A stretch of 33,415 nucleotides of DNA from an uncultured Mucilaginibacter sp. GTDB taxonomy: Bacteria; Bacteroidota; Bacteroidia; Sphingobacteriales; Sphingobacteriaceae. Below, piece after piece: positions 31,531 to 33,415 of the stretch. A program made the position numbers and the translations under genes. The stretch is from the NCBI GenBank assembly GCA_913775265.1, contig CAJYJH010000040.1:1-33415 (forward strand). The letters run 5' to 3'. The notes beneath the pieces are model-generated. The model searched no databases and was not told where the DNA came from. It saw nothing but the letters and a program-made list of their open reading frames with translations. Every line of letters starts with the position of its first letter. Within the stretch, counting starts at the first letter, position 1.

Positions 31531-31561
31531 TTGAACTAGAGTTAAGCGTTAAATAATTTTT
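31531..31561 (+). promoter_or_regulatory. Candidate promoter of the second propeller regulator
   Basis: TTG (31531-31533), a 20-nt spacer and TAATTTTT (31554-31561) match the Bacteroidota promoter with one mismatch in the -7 element. Transcription would start near 31568, at the composite hairpin. Confidence 0.35.
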
Positions 31562-31565
31562 ATAT

Positions 31566-31604
31566 TTTTAGGCACTATATAACAGCTAAGCTGTAAACCT
31601 AAAA
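31566..31604. promoter_or_regulatory. Composite hairpin in the leader of the second propeller regulator
   Basis: TTTTAGG (31566-31572) and CCTAAAA (31598-31604) form a perfect 7-bp outer stem. It encloses a second hairpin, ACAGC-TAA-GCTGT (31582-31594). The element lies 20 nt upstream of the ATG at 31624. It could be an operator, a leader structure or a terminator of the small ORF. Confidence 0.4.
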
Positions 31605-31623
31605 GTAGATTCTTGTAGCCCTG

Positions 31624-33415
31624 ATGATGAAGTTGTGTAAGCCCATAGTGTATTTGGTATGTTTTGTTTTTTGGGTAAGTGGTAAGACATACGGACAAAA
31701 AAGCAATGCATCCGACCACTTAGGTATTGAAAACGGATTGTCAAACAGTGCAGTGCGCAGCTTCTTTCAGGATCATGAGGGCTTTATGTGGATTGGTACA
31801 AACGACGGCCTTAACCGCTACGATGGTTATGAGTTCAAGATTTACCGCAATCGTGTCGCCGATACCACCAGTATTATACAAAACTGGATAAACGTTGTTG
31901 CAGAAGATCAGAATAATGATTTGTGGGTAGGCACCCATGGTGGTGTAAGCATATATAATCGGCTCACCGAAAGTTTTTCGTCGCTTAGTTATCTGCCGCA
32001 AAACAAGAAAATTCCTGAAAAGCTCAATAAGGACGTTGAAGATATAAAGTTTGATCAGCAAGGTGCTGCTTATCTTAAAGTTAACGGTGAAGGCTTGGTC
32101 GTTTTTGAGAAAGGATCGCTAAAAAGCGGTTTTGTGGTTCCGTGTGCAGCTGCCGGGAAGAATTATCATGTGCAGGCACTTGCTATAAGCCCTACACAAA
32201 AGCTATGGGTTACGGTTGCTGGAATCGGCTTATGTGCTTATAATAATCAATCGAAGCAATTAAAGCCTGTTTCCGGGCAGTACCGCAATGCAACCCGAAT
32301 GCTTTTTCATCGTAATAGGCTGTGGCTTGCAGGCATCGATGGTGTAGATTGCTATGATGTAAAAGGTAACAGACCTGGCCGGCACTTTTCATACCCTGCC
32401 GACAAATTTAACTTCAAGCGTATATCTTCGTTCATCGTTGCTGGAAACAGTGAGCTATGGGTGGGTATTGATGGTAGCGGCATTTGTGTATTAAATGAAG
32501 ATACAGGTACATTAAAATTTATCTCCAATGATGATAAAAATAATGCTATTGCCAGCAATGCAGTATTAGCGCTTTATAAAGATAGCAATGCTCGTTTATG
32601 GATTGGCATGTATCGGGGAGGGCTGAATATTATTGATCCCTATAAATCAGGATTTAAAACTATCAGGCATGAAACAGGCAACCCCAACAGCCTGTCAAAT
32701 AATTTTGTGCTTTCTATTTGTGAACAGTCGCCGCAAAAAGTTTGGATAGGTACCGACGGTGGTGGTGTCAGTTTACTTGACCGCACGAATAATTCAGTGG
32801 TCAATTACAAGCATATATATGGTAATGCTGCGTCCTTAGGCGGTAATTTTATCACCGGTATCACTAAAGACTGGCAAGGTAACGTTTGGATAGCTTCTTA
32901 CGATGGTAGCATTAGTCGATATTTACCTGGTAGTAATTCTTTTGACAGGTATTATGCATACGCCTCAGGCAACAAATTAGCGAATGCAACCTTTTGGCTT
33001 GTATACGAAGACAGTAAGAGAAACCTTTGGGCAAGTGCTTTACAGCGCGGGCTATTTATTTTAAACGTTAAAAATGGCCGATTTGAGCAGTTTGACCCGA
33101 AACTTAATGATGTACTGGTACTGAAAGAGACAACTGACGGGCAGCTTTGGGCTGGCGATTGGAATTCTCTTATCCATATTGATATTAATCACAAGCAATA
33201 CAAACATTTTGAAATTGGTAATACGGTACGCGCAATTCATGAAGACTTAGGAGGAATTCTATGGTTGGGCACCGAGGGCGGGCTGGTTAAATTTGATAGT
33301 AAGCACGGGAAAATTATTAAGCGATTTACTGATATTGATGGTTTGGCCAGTAACCATGTCATGAACATATTAAGTGATAAAGCCGGGAACCTTTGGCTAA
33401 GTACTTACAACGGGT
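31624..33415 (+). CDS. Two-component propeller sensor, probably a second HTCS (N-terminal part)
   Basis: An open frame starts at tandem ATGs (31624 and 31627) and runs off the window after 597 codons. It begins with a signal peptide (about 1-25, KTYGQ) and continues with SDHLGIENGLSNSAVRSFFQDHEGFMWIGTNDGLNRYDG-type Reg_prop blades (only the start and typical core are quoted). Further blades are visible throughout, such as LWVGTHGGVSIYN, LWIGMYRGGLNIID, VWIGTDGGGVSLLD and LWLGTEGGLVKFD. This is the periplasmic sensor of HTCS or related Y_Y_Y sensor proteins. The kinase, receiver and DNA-binding parts, if present, lie outside the window. It may serve a further PUL to the right or the GH3 gene. 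Confidence 0.88.
   Translation, partial: MMKLCKPIVYLVCFVFWVSGKTYGQKSNASDHLGIENGLSNSAVRSFFQDHEGFMWIGTNDGLNRYDGYEFKIYRNRVADTTSIIQNWINVVAEDQNNDLWVGTHGGVSIYNRLTESFSSLSYLPQNKKIPEKLNKDVEDIKFDQQGAAYLKVNGEGLVVFEKGSLKSGFVVPCAAAGKNYHVQALAISPTQKLWVTVAGIGLCAYNNQSKQLKPVSGQYRNATRMLFHRNRLWLAGIDGVDCYDVKGNRPGRHFSYPADKFNFKRISSFIVAGNSELWVGIDGSGICVLNEDTGTLKFISNDDKNNAIASNAVLALYKDSNARLWIGMYRGGLNIIDPYKSGFKTIRHETGNPNSLSNNFVLSICEQSPQKVWIGTDGGGVSLLDRTNNSVVNYKHIYGNAASLGGNFITGITKDWQGNVWIASYDGSISRYLPGSNSFDRYYAYASGNKLANATFWLVYEDSKRNLWASALQRGLFILNVKNGRFEQFDPKLNDVLVLKETTDGQLWAGDWNSLIHIDINHKQYKHFEIGNTVRAIHEDLGGILWLGTEGGLVKFDSKHGKIIKRFTDIDGLASNHVMNILSDKAGNLWLSTYNG

Noticed and set aside
1..33415. CRISPR arrays, rRNA or insertion sequences with transposase
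   Set aside because: No regularly spaced repeats, no rRNA-like sequence and no transposase frame were seen anywhere in the window.

Overview
The window is a carbohydrate-utilisation island (a polysaccharide utilisation locus, PUL) from a member of the Bacteroidota. The evidence is two SusC/SusD outer-membrane uptake pairs, hybrid two-component system (HTCS) regulators, start codons without Shine-Dalgarno sequences, and a promoter of the Bacteroidota type (TTG, 19 nt, TATATTTG). The moderate GC content and family mix fit a soil or plant-associated Sphingobacteriaceae-like organism (Mucilaginibacter or Pedobacter type), but that assignment is inference.

Layout. At the left (1-2348, minus) are a LacI-type repressor, a ROK sugar kinase and the start of a GH125 exo-alpha-1,6-mannosidase. 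A leftward HTCS (2764-6786) follows. From 7186 a rightward group encodes SusC, SusD, a DUF3823 lipoprotein, then after a hairpin a GH2 enzyme and a multidomain DUF4964/5127/4965/1793 protein (to 17527). Facing it, a leftward group runs from a membrane-anchored DUF6377 regulator (25774-27399) through a second SusC and SusD, a hairpin, a BSP-family metallopeptidase and a GH92 alpha-mannosidase (from 17696). The two groups converge on a double hairpin at 17546-17688. To the right lie a 1.16 kb stretch with no gene, a leftward GH3 enzyme, a small secreted ORF, a possible gene remnant, and the sensor half of a second propeller regulator that runs off the window.

How the genes fit together. GH92 (alpha-1,2/1,3-mannosidase) and GH125 (alpha-1,6-mannosidase) point to alpha-mannosidic glycans such as high-mannose N-glycans or fungal mannan. 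The BSP peptidase beside GH92 suggests a glycoprotein. GH2 and GH3 would remove beta-linked sugars, and the ROK kinase would phosphorylate the released hexose. No endo-acting mannanase (GH76, GH99) or endoglycosidase (GH18, GH85) is visible, so that step would lie outside the window or not exist. Three regulatory modes (HTCS, DUF6377, LacI) are interleaved, and a LacI-type palindrome upstream of ROK shares an exact 12-mer with the region upstream of the second SusC.
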